A stretch of 64,000 bases of DNA. It comes from an uncultured Flavobacteriaceae bacterium (GTDB lineage Bacteria; Bacteroidota; Bacteroidia; Flavobacteriales; Flavobacteriaceae). The position numbers and the translations under genes are program-made. The stretch's first letter is position 1; each line of letters begins with the position of its first letter. Location: the NCBI GenBank assembly GCA_947494825.1, contig CANLWN010000004.1:434001-498000 (forward strand), read 5' to 3'. Under the pieces are notes generated by a model. It was not told the origin of the DNA, did no database searches, and saw nothing but the letters and a program-made list of their open reading frames with translations. Shown piece by piece: positions 8,170-14,985 of this stretch.

Positions 8170-8718
8170 ATGAGCACATTTAATGTACCTAAGAGAGAAG
8201 AAGTGAGCGCCGACAATCAGGCAATTTTTGACAACCTTCAAAAAGCTGTGGGCTTTGTTCCCAACCTTTTTGCCACCTATGCGCATTCGGAAAATGCATT
8301 GGCCAACTACCTGACACTTCAAAATGCAAAAACATCCTTGAAGGCCAAGGAAAAGGAAGTGGTCAACTTAGCGGTTAGCGAGGTGAACAATTGTATCTAT
8401 TGTTTGTCTGCCCATACGGCGATAGGAAAAATGAACGGTTTTACCGAGGAGCAAATTTTGGAACTCAGGGATGGAAACGCCTCCTTTGACAACAAATTGG
8501 ATGCTTTGGCCCTGTTGGCCAAGAACCTGACCGAAAACAGGGGCGCTGCAGATGACGCTGTCTTGGAAAACTTCTTCAATGCAGGTTGGACCAAAGAAAA
8601 TCTTGTGGATACTATAGTACTTGTTGGTGACAAGACCATTTCCAACTATTTGCACAAAACCACGAAAGTCCCCGTAGACTTTCCGGTAGCACAACCTTTG
8701 AACGCCATAGAAGCATAA
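8170..8718 (+). CDS. AhpD-like carboxymuconolactone decarboxylase family protein
   Basis: The 182-residue helical protein carries the alkylhydroperoxidase signature: C75, C78 and H82 in NNCIYCLSAHTAIGK, preceded by a glutamate (SEVNN). Members with this CxxC-x3-H motif reduce peroxides or act as thiol antioxidants, while true carboxymuconolactone decarboxylases lack it. It is followed 34 bases later by a secreted cupredoxin-like gene and preceded by an AraC regulator, which suggests an oxidative or nitrosative stress unit. Start and length are typical. The substrate is unknown. Confidence 0.88.
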   Translation: MSTFNVPKREEVSADNQAIFDNLQKAVGFVPNLFATYAHSENALANYLTLQNAKTSLKAKEKEVVNLAVSEVNNCIYCLSAHTAIGKMNGFTEEQILELRDGNASFDNKLDALALLAKNLTENRGAADDAVLENFFNAGWTKENLVDTIVLVGDKTISNYLHKTTKVPVDFPVAQPLNAIEA

Positions 8719-8752
8719 GTAAACTAAATAAATCATAATTAAAACAACAAAA

Positions 8753-9142
8753 ATGAAAAAAGTAATAGCAGTATTGGTATTGGCCTTGGGCGTATCCTTC
8801 AACATGGCGGCCCAAGAGAAAGCGATGAAGGAAACGTCCAAGGTAATCGCCTTGGAGCAAACACCTGGGCAGTTTACCCAGAAACAACTAACGGTTTCCG
8901 CTGGAACCTATGTTTTTGAGATTACCAACAATGCCGTAGGACATGACGTAGGTTTTGTTTTGGTGGAAAAGGGAAAAGATGTGAGCAAGCCTGAGAACCA
9001 CATTCAAACGGCCTATGTGACCAAACCAGTGGCCACGGGTGCGACCCAAACGTCCAAACCCACCACCTTGGAAAAAGGAGAGTACATATATTTTTGTCCC
9101 CTGAACCCAACATCTACTGATAATACCCTAATTGTGAAATAA
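8753..9142 (+). CDS. Secreted cupredoxin-like protein with incomplete copper site
   Basis: The 129-residue protein starts with a signal peptide (MKKVIAVLVLALGVSFNMAA, cleavage probably after residue 20). The rest is a cupredoxin-type beta sandwich: TVSAGTYVFEITNNAVGHDV holds the first ligand candidate H64, and YIYFCPLNPTSTDN holds C115. In typical type 1 copper proteins a His and a Met follow the Cys within ten residues; here N118 and no Met are found, so copper binding is doubtful. It probably works in the periplasm beside the AhpD-like protein. A strong bidirectional terminator follows. Confidence 0.8.
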   Translation: MKKVIAVLVLALGVSFNMAAQEKAMKETSKVIALEQTPGQFTQKQLTVSAGTYVFEITNNAVGHDVGFVLVEKGKDVSKPENHIQTAYVTKPVATGATQTSKPTTLEKGEYIYFCPLNPTSTDNTLIVK

Positions 9143-9163
9143 GTAGAAGAGACCGAGAAAATG

Positions 9164-9199
9164 AAAGCCCCGAAAGTTCTAGAACTTTCGGGGCTTTTT
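9164..9199. terminator. Perfect palindromic terminator between convergent genes
   Basis: AAAGCCCCGAAAGTTCT at 9164-9180 is perfectly complementary to 9181-9197, giving a very stable stem with T-run tails on both strands. It lies between the cupredoxin-like gene (plus) and the SDR gene (minus) and can stop transcription in both directions. Confidence 0.9.
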
Positions 9200-9215
9200 A
9201 ATGTGTTCGCTACCC

Positions 9216-9962
9216 TTAGTTTCTACCGGCCATGACCCCGCCATCCGTATCCCATACGGCCCCGGTGACCCAGGAGGCCTTATCGGAAAGTAAGAAGGAG
9301 ATGACCTCTGCAACATCTTCAGCGGTGCCATTTCTTCCAATGGGGTGAAAACCATGAAAACCCTCCAGGGCCTTATTGGCCTCTGAACGTCCTCCAAAGA
9401 CCGAATCGTAGACCGGGGTTTGTACCACTGCCGGGGAAACCGCATTTACACGAATATTGGCATCGCCCAATTCCATGGCCAAGTGTTGGGTAAGGCTGTG
9501 CAGGCCTGCCTTTTGCATAGAATAGGCCGATGACGGGGTGGCCTTTACGGATTGTTTGGCCCACATAGATCCCACATTTACAATGGAGCCACCACCGCTT
9601 TCCTTCATTTTTTTGGCTACGGCCTGGGTCGTAAAAAAGAAACCTTTGTTAAGGTTCAGATACGAATCGTAATCCTGACGGCTGTGGTCCAAAAAGGGTT
9701 TGGGGGCAAATATGCCCGAAGCGTTTACCAGGTAATCCACCCGCTCCATTTGTCCAATTTCGGATACCAGTCCGTCTACTTGCGTTTCATTGCCAATGTC
9801 CACCTTGTGGGGGACAACACCGGCTATGTTCTGGAGTTTGTCTGCAGTGCGGCCCACTACGTGTACCGTTGCTCCTGCATCTAGCAGGGATTGTGTTACC
9901 GCCTCGCCGATACCACTGGTACCGCCGACGACGATGGCTGTTTTCTTTTGAAAATTTGACAT
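9216..9962 (-). CDS. SDR family oxidoreductase
   Basis: The 248-residue classical short-chain dehydrogenase has the NAD(P)-binding motif [12 protein letters not shown] near the N-terminus, the NASG motif ([13 protein letters not shown]) and the catalytic Ser-Tyr-Lys set in [13 protein letters not shown]. The [14 protein letters not shown] loop is typical of the family. The presence of R in VVGRTADKL suggests NADP preference, an inference only. It lies 59 bases downstream of the TetR gene on the same strand, with a palindromic operator in the gap, so it is very likely the regulator's main target. The substrate is unknown. Confidence 0.92.
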   Translation of the reverse strand: MSNFQKKTAIVVGGTSGIGEAVTQSLLDAGATVHVVGRTADKLQNIAGVVPHKVDIGNETQVDGLVSEIGQMERVDYLVNASGIFAPKPFLDHSRQDYDSYLNLNKGFFFTTQAVAKKMKESGGGSIVNVGSMWAKQSVKATPSSAYSMQKAGLHSLTQHLAMELGDANIRVNAVSPAVVQTPVYDSVFGGRSEANKALEGFHGFHPIGRNGTAEDVAEVISFLLSDKASWVTGAVWDTDGGVMAGRN

Positions 9963-9986
9963 TGTATTGAGTTTAAATTAATAATG

Positions 9987-10002
9987 GACAGACAAGTCTG
10001 TC
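9987..10002. promoter_or_regulatory. TetR operator upstream of the SDR gene
   Basis: GACAGAC at 9987-9993 and GTCTGTC at 9996-10002 form a perfect inverted repeat with a 2-base spacer, the size and symmetry expected for a TetR dimer site. It lies 25 bases before the SDR start. A matching right half-site lies upstream of the TetR gene itself. Confidence 0.75.
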
Positions 10003-10021
10003 TTTTTTAGATTAAATTTTT

Positions 10022-10585
10022 TTAAGAAATCAATTGGGCACCGATATTTTTGGCCGACTTAATGGGCCAATCGTTTTGGTGTAAATGGCTTTCGCTTACC
10101 GCACCCTCGTATAAAAGGTACAGGCTGTGGGCCAGCTCTTTGGCGGCTCTTTTTGAAACATCGGTATGGTTGTCCAGGATTACCTCCCTTAAAAAAGTGA
10201 GCAGTTCTTTTTTTTGTTGTTGGATTTCGGTCCTGATCTGGAGCTCGTCAGCAGGAATTTCGGCAACCGTCCTTATGCACCAGCACCCACTAAAATTAGG
10301 CTCCCTATAAAACTCGCTTAGAAAATCGAACACGCCCAATATTCTCCCTTTGCCCTTGGGCAGCGCCCGGATGAAGTCAGTGAGCGCATGCATGAAATGG
10401 TGGTGTTTGTGCTTCAAATAGGCAATACAGATAGCGTCCTTGGACCTAAAATGATGGTATAGCGTGGCCTTGGCTATACCGGCTTCCGCAATGATTTCGT
10501 TGATGCCCGTTGCATTGTACCCCTTGGCATAGAACAATTCCGATGCCGTCTCCACAATGTGTTGCCTGATTTCTGAGCGCTTCAT
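10022..10585 (-). CDS. TetR/AcrR family transcriptional repressor
   Basis: The 187-residue protein has an N-terminal TetR helix-turn-helix (ETASELFYAKGYNATGINEI, then AGIAKATLYHHFRSKDAI). The C-terminal domain has the form of the TetR C-terminal group found in AcuR/YxaF-like regulators, with a FSGCWCIRTVAEIP segment carrying two cysteines that could sense electrophiles or oxidants. It lies upstream of the SDR gene. Operator sequences before both genes point to autoregulation and control of the SDR. The inducer is unknown. Confidence 0.92.
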   Translation of the reverse strand: MKRSEIRQHIVETASELFYAKGYNATGINEIIAEAGIAKATLYHHFRSKDAICIAYLKHKHHHFMHALTDFIRALPKGKGRILGVFDFLSEFYREPNFSGCWCIRTVAEIPADELQIRTEIQQQKKELLTFLREVILDNHTDVSKRAAKELAHSLYLLYEGAVSESHLHQNDWPIKSAKNIGAQLIS

Positions 10586-10589
10586 GAAG

Positions 10590-10618
10590 CAAATATATAA
10601 AAAATGAACAAGTCTGTC
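10590..10618 (-). promoter_or_regulatory. TetR gene promoter -7 element with overlapping operator half-site
   Basis: On the minus strand TATATTTG (10590-10597) matches the Bacteroidota -7 consensus exactly and is 5 bases before the TetR start. Just upstream, 10612-10618 repeats the GTCTGTC arm of the operator at 9987-10002, including the AA spacer, but the other arm is degenerate. A bound repressor would cover the promoter. Confidence 0.6.
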
Positions 10619-10668
10619 TACTTTATATAAAAAATATGCTCAACGCTGCCTTATGGGAAACCCTGCGT

Positions 10669-11766
10669 TCAAAAATCGAACTTCAATTGCACCGATACCA
10701 TTTCCTCTTTTGGGGGGTCTTTTTTTTCGGTGTTTAGATTGGACAGGGATATGCCCAGCAGCCGCACGGAATTTTGCAGTTCCTCTTGGTACAACAATTC
10801 CTTTGCCATTTCCAGGATAAGATTTTTATCGGCAATAAAATACGGCAATGTTTTGCTTCGCGTCTGCAGGGTAAAATCGCTGTACTTAATTTTCAGCGTA
10901 ATGGTTTTACCGGCAATCCCGGATTTCTTCAATCGTTTTTCAAGTTCCGTGGCGATACTTTCCAAACGTTGCAACATAAAGATCTCACTGCTCAAATTTT
11001 CACTGAATGTACGCTCCGCGCCTACGGATTTTGGTGTTCGATGCGGTTTTACGGCACTCTCGTGTATACCACGTACCACCTTGTAGTAAAAGGAGCCGCT
11101 TTTGCCAAAGTGGTCTTCCAGATAGTCCAGGGATTTTTCCTTGAGGTCCTTACCGTTAAAAATACCCAGCTTGTACATTTTCTCGGCCGTTACTTTGCCC
11201 ACCCCATAAAATTTCCGGATTTCCAATGCCTCTAAAAATGGGACAACCTCCTCCGGATTCACCGTTTTCTGTCCGTTGGGTTTGTTATAATCACTGGCTA
11301 CCTTGGCGATGAATTTGTTAATGGAAATTCCCGCAGAGGCCGTAAGTCCTAGCTCGTCGAGGATGCGTTTACGAATTTCGGTGGCGACAAGCGTGGCCGA
11401 GGGATTCCCTTTTTTGTTGACGGTGACGTCCAAATAGGCCTCGTCCAGGGAAAGCGGTTCCACCAAATCGGTATAGTCATAAAAAATTTGGCGGATTTGT
11501 TGCGAAATTTCCTTGTAACGTGCAAAGCGGGGTTTCACAAAAACAAGGTCGGGACAGTTTCGCTTGGCCAAATACCCGCTCATGGCACTTCGCACACCAA
11601 ACTTTCGGGCCTCATAACTAGCTGCCGAGACCACGCCTCTTTTTTCACCGCCTCCCACGGCCAGTGGTTTCCCCCTAAGCTCCGGACGATCCAGTTGTTC
11701 CACGGAGGCATAAAAAGCATCCATGTCTACATGTATTATCTTTCGCAAGGGAAAATCGTAGGACAT
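10669..11766 (-). CDS. dinB: DNA polymerase IV
   Basis: DinB is an error-prone Y-family polymerase for bypass of DNA lesions. The 365-residue length is usual. The palm contains IIHVDMDAFYASVEQLD with catalytic Asp residues and PLSLDEAYLDVT with the second Asp-Glu pair. SAGISINKFIAKVASDYNKP and the helix-hairpin-helix region (FYGVGKVTAEKMYKLGI) follow. The little-finger domain ends the chain, and the last residues SVQLKFDF resemble a beta-clamp-binding tail. It is divergent from the TIP30-like gene with only 29 bases between them. No LexA-like box was recognised. Confidence 0.95.
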   Translation of the reverse strand: MSYDFPLRKIIHVDMDAFYASVEQLDRPELRGKPLAVGGGEKRGVVSAASYEARKFGVRSAMSGYLAKRNCPDLVFVKPRFARYKEISQQIRQIFYDYTDLVEPLSLDEAYLDVTVNKKGNPSATLVATEIRKRILDELGLTASAGISINKFIAKVASDYNKPNGQKTVNPEEVVPFLEALEIRKFYGVGKVTAEKMYKLGIFNGKDLKEKSLDYLEDHFGKSGSFYYKVVRGIHESAVKPHRTPKSVGAERTFSENLSSEIFMLQRLESIATELEKRLKKSGIAGKTITLKIKYSDFTLQTRSKTLPYFIADKNLILEMAKELLYQEELQNSVRLLGISLSNLNTEKKDPPKEEMVSVQLKFDF

Positions 11767-11795
11767 ATTACAAATTTAAACGATATATTAGTCCG

Positions 11796-12467
11796 ATGAA
11801 AGCACTGAAAACCGCAATTGTGCTTGGAGCTACTGGACTTACAGGAGGGCTTTTGGTAGAACTGTTGATCGCGGACCAGCGCTACGGGACCATAAAACTG
11901 TTTTCCAGGTCCAGTATAGGTTATACCCACCCCAAAGTAAAGGAATACCTGGTTAGTATGTTGGAGTTGCAGCATTATCAAACCGATTTTGTAAGCGATG
12001 AGGTGTTTTGCTGTATAGGGACCACCAAAACAAAGACCCCGGATCGGGATCGCTACGAACAAATAGATTACGGCATTCCCGTACAGGCGGCCCAACTGTG
12101 CAAACAAAATGGCATTGGAACCTTTGTGGTGGTCTCAGCCTTGGGCGCCAATGCAAAGAGTGCCGTTTTCTACAACCGGATCAAGGGCCGCATGGAGGAG
12201 GCCGTTTTAGGACTGGGACTCGCCAAGACATATATCCTTCAGCCTTCACTAATAGGAGGAAAACGAAATGAGAAACGTATCGGGGAGTGGTTGGCCAAAC
12301 AAGTGATGAAGGCGTTAAACCCCATTTTTGTGGGATCCTTAAAAAAATACCGTTCCATTCATCCAGCCACCATTGCAAAGGCCATGCTATGGCTAGCCAA
12401 CCATAGGTTTGAATCCCCTAAGGTTTCTTCGGATAAAATCAAGGCCATAGCGGAAAAGACGCTTTGA
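11796..12467 (+). CDS. TIP30/HTATIP2-like NAD(P)H-binding oxidoreductase
   Basis: The 223-residue atypical SDR has the N-terminal nucleotide-binding motif VLGATGLTGGLLVELL. The FVVVSALGANAKSAVFYNRI segment supplies the Ser and the Tyr-x-x-x-Lys (YNRIK) pattern. A C-terminal RSIHPATIAKAM segment is typical of the HTATIP2-like group. The reaction is unknown; relatives are NADPH-binding proteins often found without a defined substrate. It ends 2 bases before the CYTH frame and is probably cotranscribed with it and the YCII lipoprotein. Confidence 0.85.
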   Translation: MKALKTAIVLGATGLTGGLLVELLIADQRYGTIKLFSRSSIGYTHPKVKEYLVSMLELQHYQTDFVSDEVFCCIGTTKTKTPDRDRYEQIDYGIPVQAAQLCKQNGIGTFVVVSALGANAKSAVFYNRIKGRMEEAVLGLGLAKTYILQPSLIGGKRNEKRIGEWLAKQVMKALNPIFVGSLKKYRSIHPATIAKAMLWLANHRFESPKVSSDKIKAIAEKTL

Positions 12468-12469
12468 AA

Positions 12470-12943
12470 ATGATAGAGATAGAGCGCAAATTTTTAGTAA
12501 ATTCAACGGCATATAGAGCGGAGGCGCGTTCTAAGAACCGGATTGTGCAAGGGTTTTTGAATACCCACCCGGAACGTACGGTACGCGTACGGATTGTGGG
12601 GGAAACGGGTTTTTTGACGGTAAAGGGGAAATCCAATCCCACCGGGACGTCCCGTTTTGAATGAGAAAGGAAAATTGGAGTTGATGATGCCGAAGCCCTG
12701 TTGGCCTTATGTGAGGACGGCGTGCTCGAGAAAACAAGGTATATCGTGCCCTTGGGAAACCATGTTTTTGAAGTGGATGAGTTTCTGGGTGAAAATGAGG
12801 GCCTGGTGGTGGCCGAGATAGAGTTGCAGGAGGAACGCCAGCCTTTCAAGAGACCGCCTTGGTTGGGCAAGGAGGTTACCGGCATGCCGGAATATTACAA
12901 CTCGCAATTGAGTAAACATCCGTATAAAAACTGGGAAAAATGA
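12470..12943 (+). pseudogene. CYTH domain protein interrupted by an in-frame TGA
   Basis: The frame from 12470 to 12943 reads through as a 157-residue CYTH (triphosphate tunnel) protein except for a TGA at codon 65 (12662-12664). The N-terminus has the ExExK signature (MIEIERKFLV) and the basic PERTVRVRI strand. After the stop, in the same frame, come the DDAEALLALC, VLEKTRYIVPLG and GLVVAEIELQEERQPF segments that complete the tunnel. Relatives have Trp or another aromatic at the stop position (FEWE-type motif), and TGG to TGA is one base change. Family members bind or hydrolyse inorganic triphosphate or nucleotides. The rest shows no decay, so it could be a recent null mutation, a sequencing error or readthrough. 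Confidence 0.85.
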
Positions 12944-13428
12944 AATATCCGTATGTATTTTTGGCCCTATTATTTGCTGTTGCCTGTACTCAGGCCACAA
13001 AAAAGGAAGATAGGCCACAACCAGCGCCGAGCAAAGCAAAAAGCGTGGCTCAGCTTAAGGCCGAGCTTACCGAAAAGGGGTATAAGACCTTTGATTATGT
13101 AGATGGGAAAACCAAGGACACCGTGCTGATGCAGCAGTATTTTATCGCTTTTTTGAAAAGCGGGCCCAAACGTTCGCAGAACAAGCAGCAGGCCGATAGC
13201 CTGCAGGCATTGCACCTGGCACATTTGGGACGCATGTACGAAGAGGGCTATGCCGATATTTCGGGTCCTTTTGGGGACGATGGCGATATTCGGGGAATAA
13301 CCATCTACAACACCCCCACTTTGGAAATGGCCGACAGCCTAGCGAATATGGACCCTATGGTAAAGGCCGGCCGGTTGGTCATTGAAATGCATCCTTGGTG
13401 GGCGGGCAAAGGCTTTCCCTTGAGGTAG
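12940..13428 (+). CDS. YCII-domain lipoprotein
   Basis: The 162-residue protein has a lipoprotein signal with C16 after a hydrophobic run (FLALLFAVACTQATK). The mature part is a YCII-like alpha/beta domain, with the conserved His in LHLAHLGRMYEEG and the Asp in GPFGDDGDIRG, the pair thought to be the active site of this ferredoxin-fold family. Most YCII proteins are cytoplasmic and short, so an exported lipid-anchored form is unusual but known in Bacteroidota. Its ATG overlaps the CYTH stop (ATGA), so it depends on translation or transcription through that interrupted gene. Confidence 0.85.
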   Translation: MKYPYVFLALLFAVACTQATKKEDRPQPAPSKAKSVAQLKAELTEKGYKTFDYVDGKTKDTVLMQQYFIAFLKSGPKRSQNKQQADSLQALHLAHLGRMYEEGYADISGPFGDDGDIRGITIYNTPTLEMADSLANMDPMVKAGRLVIEMHPWWAGKGFPLR

Positions 13429-13509
13429 TTCAAATTCGAGGGAGAACAAGAGAGGGTGGGAGTACCGCAGAATCTCCATGGCGGAATTGTAAAAACCGCC
13501 AAAGTCGGA

Positions 13510-13905
13510 CTATTGCGCCAAAATACCTTCCTTTTCAATTAAGGGAATATGGATCAAATTGTTGGGATTGACCGTATTTTTTTCGAAAAAATATTTTTTT
13601 TCATAGAGCTTATCATCGGCATAGAAGGTGACATAAAACTCGTTGTTCAAGGCAAAAATGTCTTCCTGTAAGGGCTCTATTTTTTCGTAGGACTTTGCCT
13701 GGACTACCCCTATGCCATGTCTCATGGTTGAGGTTTTCCGATCGCCATCGTACCCCTTGGATACGATCAGGACCATGTCAATTTTGGAATCTCTATTATT
13801 TATGATGTAGGCGTTCCAATCCTTTGAAAGAAATTCGTCGTTCCACTCGTGGATAATGGCAACGTGAACATCCTTGACAACGGGAATTTCAATATCTTTT
13901 CTCAT
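13510..13905 (-). CDS. Conserved hypothetical protein downstream of pheS
   Basis: This 131-residue soluble protein has no signal peptide or membrane segment. It begins MRKDIEIPVVKDVHVAIIHE and has alternating hydrophobic and charged strands, for example WNAYIINNRDSKIDMVLIVS. I recognise the arrangement (immediately after pheS) as conserved in flavobacteria, where such proteins are often misnamed as a phenylalanyl-tRNA synthetase subunit by context; nothing in the sequence supports that role. It starts 5 bases after the pheS stop and is almost certainly cotranscribed. Confidence 0.75.
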   Translation of the reverse strand: MRKDIEIPVVKDVHVAIIHEWNDEFLSKDWNAYIINNRDSKIDMVLIVSKGYDGDRKTSTMRHGIGVVQAKSYEKIEPLQEDIFALNNEFYVTFYADDKLYEKKYFFEKNTVNPNNLIHIPLIEKEGILAQ

Positions 13906-13910
13906 ATCGT

Positions 13911-14930
13911 TTAAAACGAGCTCCTGAACTGCTCCAGGAAACGGATATCATTCTCGCTCAAAAGCCGGATATCCGAGATTTGATGCAAGAGCAAAGCAAT
14001 CCGGTCTATACCCATTCCAAACGCAAAGCCAGAATATTTATTGGAATCTATGCCACAATTTTCCAGCACATTGGGATCTACCATGCCACAGCCCATAATC
14101 TCCAGCCATCCGGTTCCCTTGGTCATTTTATAGTCCGTTTCCGTTTCAAGACCCCAATAGACATCGACCTCGGCACTGGGTTCTGTAAAGGGGAAGTAAG
14201 AGGGCCGCAGGCGAATTTCAGATTTGCCGAAGAGCTCCGTAGTGAAAAATTGCAAGGTCTGCTTTAAATCCGCAAAAGACACATCGGTATCTATATACAG
14301 GCCTTCTACCTGGTGAAAGAAACAGTGTGAGCGGGCCGAAATGGCCTCATTTCGGTATACCCTTCCCGGAGAAATGGTCCGGATAGGAGGTTTGTGCGTT
14401 TCCATATAACGCACTTGTACCGAGGAGGTGTGCGTGCGCAAGAGCACATCAGGGTCGGTTTGGATGAAAAAGGTATCCTGCATATCCCTGGCCGGATGGT
14501 ATTCCGGAAGGTTCAAGGCAGTAAAATTATGCCAGTCATCCTCAATTTCGGGGCCCTCGGACACATTAAAGCCAATTCTGGAAAAGATCTCTATAATCTG
14601 GTTCTTAACGATGGATATAGGGTGCCGGGCCCCAAGTTCCAAGGGTTCTCCCGGCCTCGTAAGGTCACCATATTGGGTTTTTTCACCCTTCCGTTCTTCC
14701 AGTGCTTCCTTTAAGGTACTTACCTTTTCCGTAGCCGAATGCTTCAGTAGATTGATGGTCTGCCCAAACTCCTTTTTTTGATCGGGTGGAACATTCTTGA
14801 ATTCGGCAAAAAAATGGTTCAGCAATCCCTTTTTGCCTAGATACTTGATTCGGAAAGCTTCAATTTCCTCCGCCTTACTGGAAGTGAATCCTTCTACCGC
14901 TACAATGTGCTCCTTTAACTGGTCGATCAT
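13911..14930 (-). CDS. pheS: Phenylalanyl-tRNA synthetase alpha subunit
   Basis: PheS is the catalytic subunit that charges tRNA-Phe. I start it at 14930 (339 residues, MIDQLKEHIVAVEG), because homologues begin there; an in-frame ATG seven codons earlier adds an unusual extension. The N-terminal coiled coil contains the FRIKYLGKKGLLNHFF segment. Class II motifs follow: RTHTSSVQVRYME (motif 1/2 region), RVYRNEAISARSHCFFHQVE (motif 2) and GFAFGMGIDRIALLLH (motif 3). pheT is not adjacent, which is usual in Bacteroidota. Confidence 0.95.
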   Translation of the reverse strand: MIDQLKEHIVAVEGFTSSKAEEIEAFRIKYLGKKGLLNHFFAEFKNVPPDQKKEFGQTINLLKHSATEKVSTLKEALEERKGEKTQYGDLTRPGEPLELGARHPISIVKNQIIEIFSRIGFNVSEGPEIEDDWHNFTALNLPEYHPARDMQDTFFIQTDPDVLLRTHTSSVQVRYMETHKPPIRTISPGRVYRNEAISARSHCFFHQVEGLYIDTDVSFADLKQTLQFFTTELFGKSEIRLRPSYFPFTEPSAEVDVYWGLETETDYKMTKGTGWLEIMGCGMVDPNVLENCGIDSNKYSGFAFGMGIDRIALLLHQISDIRLLSENDIRFLEQFRSSF

Positions 14931-14985
14931 ATAAAAAACTAAGAACGACAAATTTAAAACTTTTACGGGAGTCCGGGGAAATTAT

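Noticed and set aside
12701-12943. Separate small gene after the CYTH stop
   Set aside because: It is in the same frame as the CYTH gene and completes its domain, so it is the second half of the broken gene.
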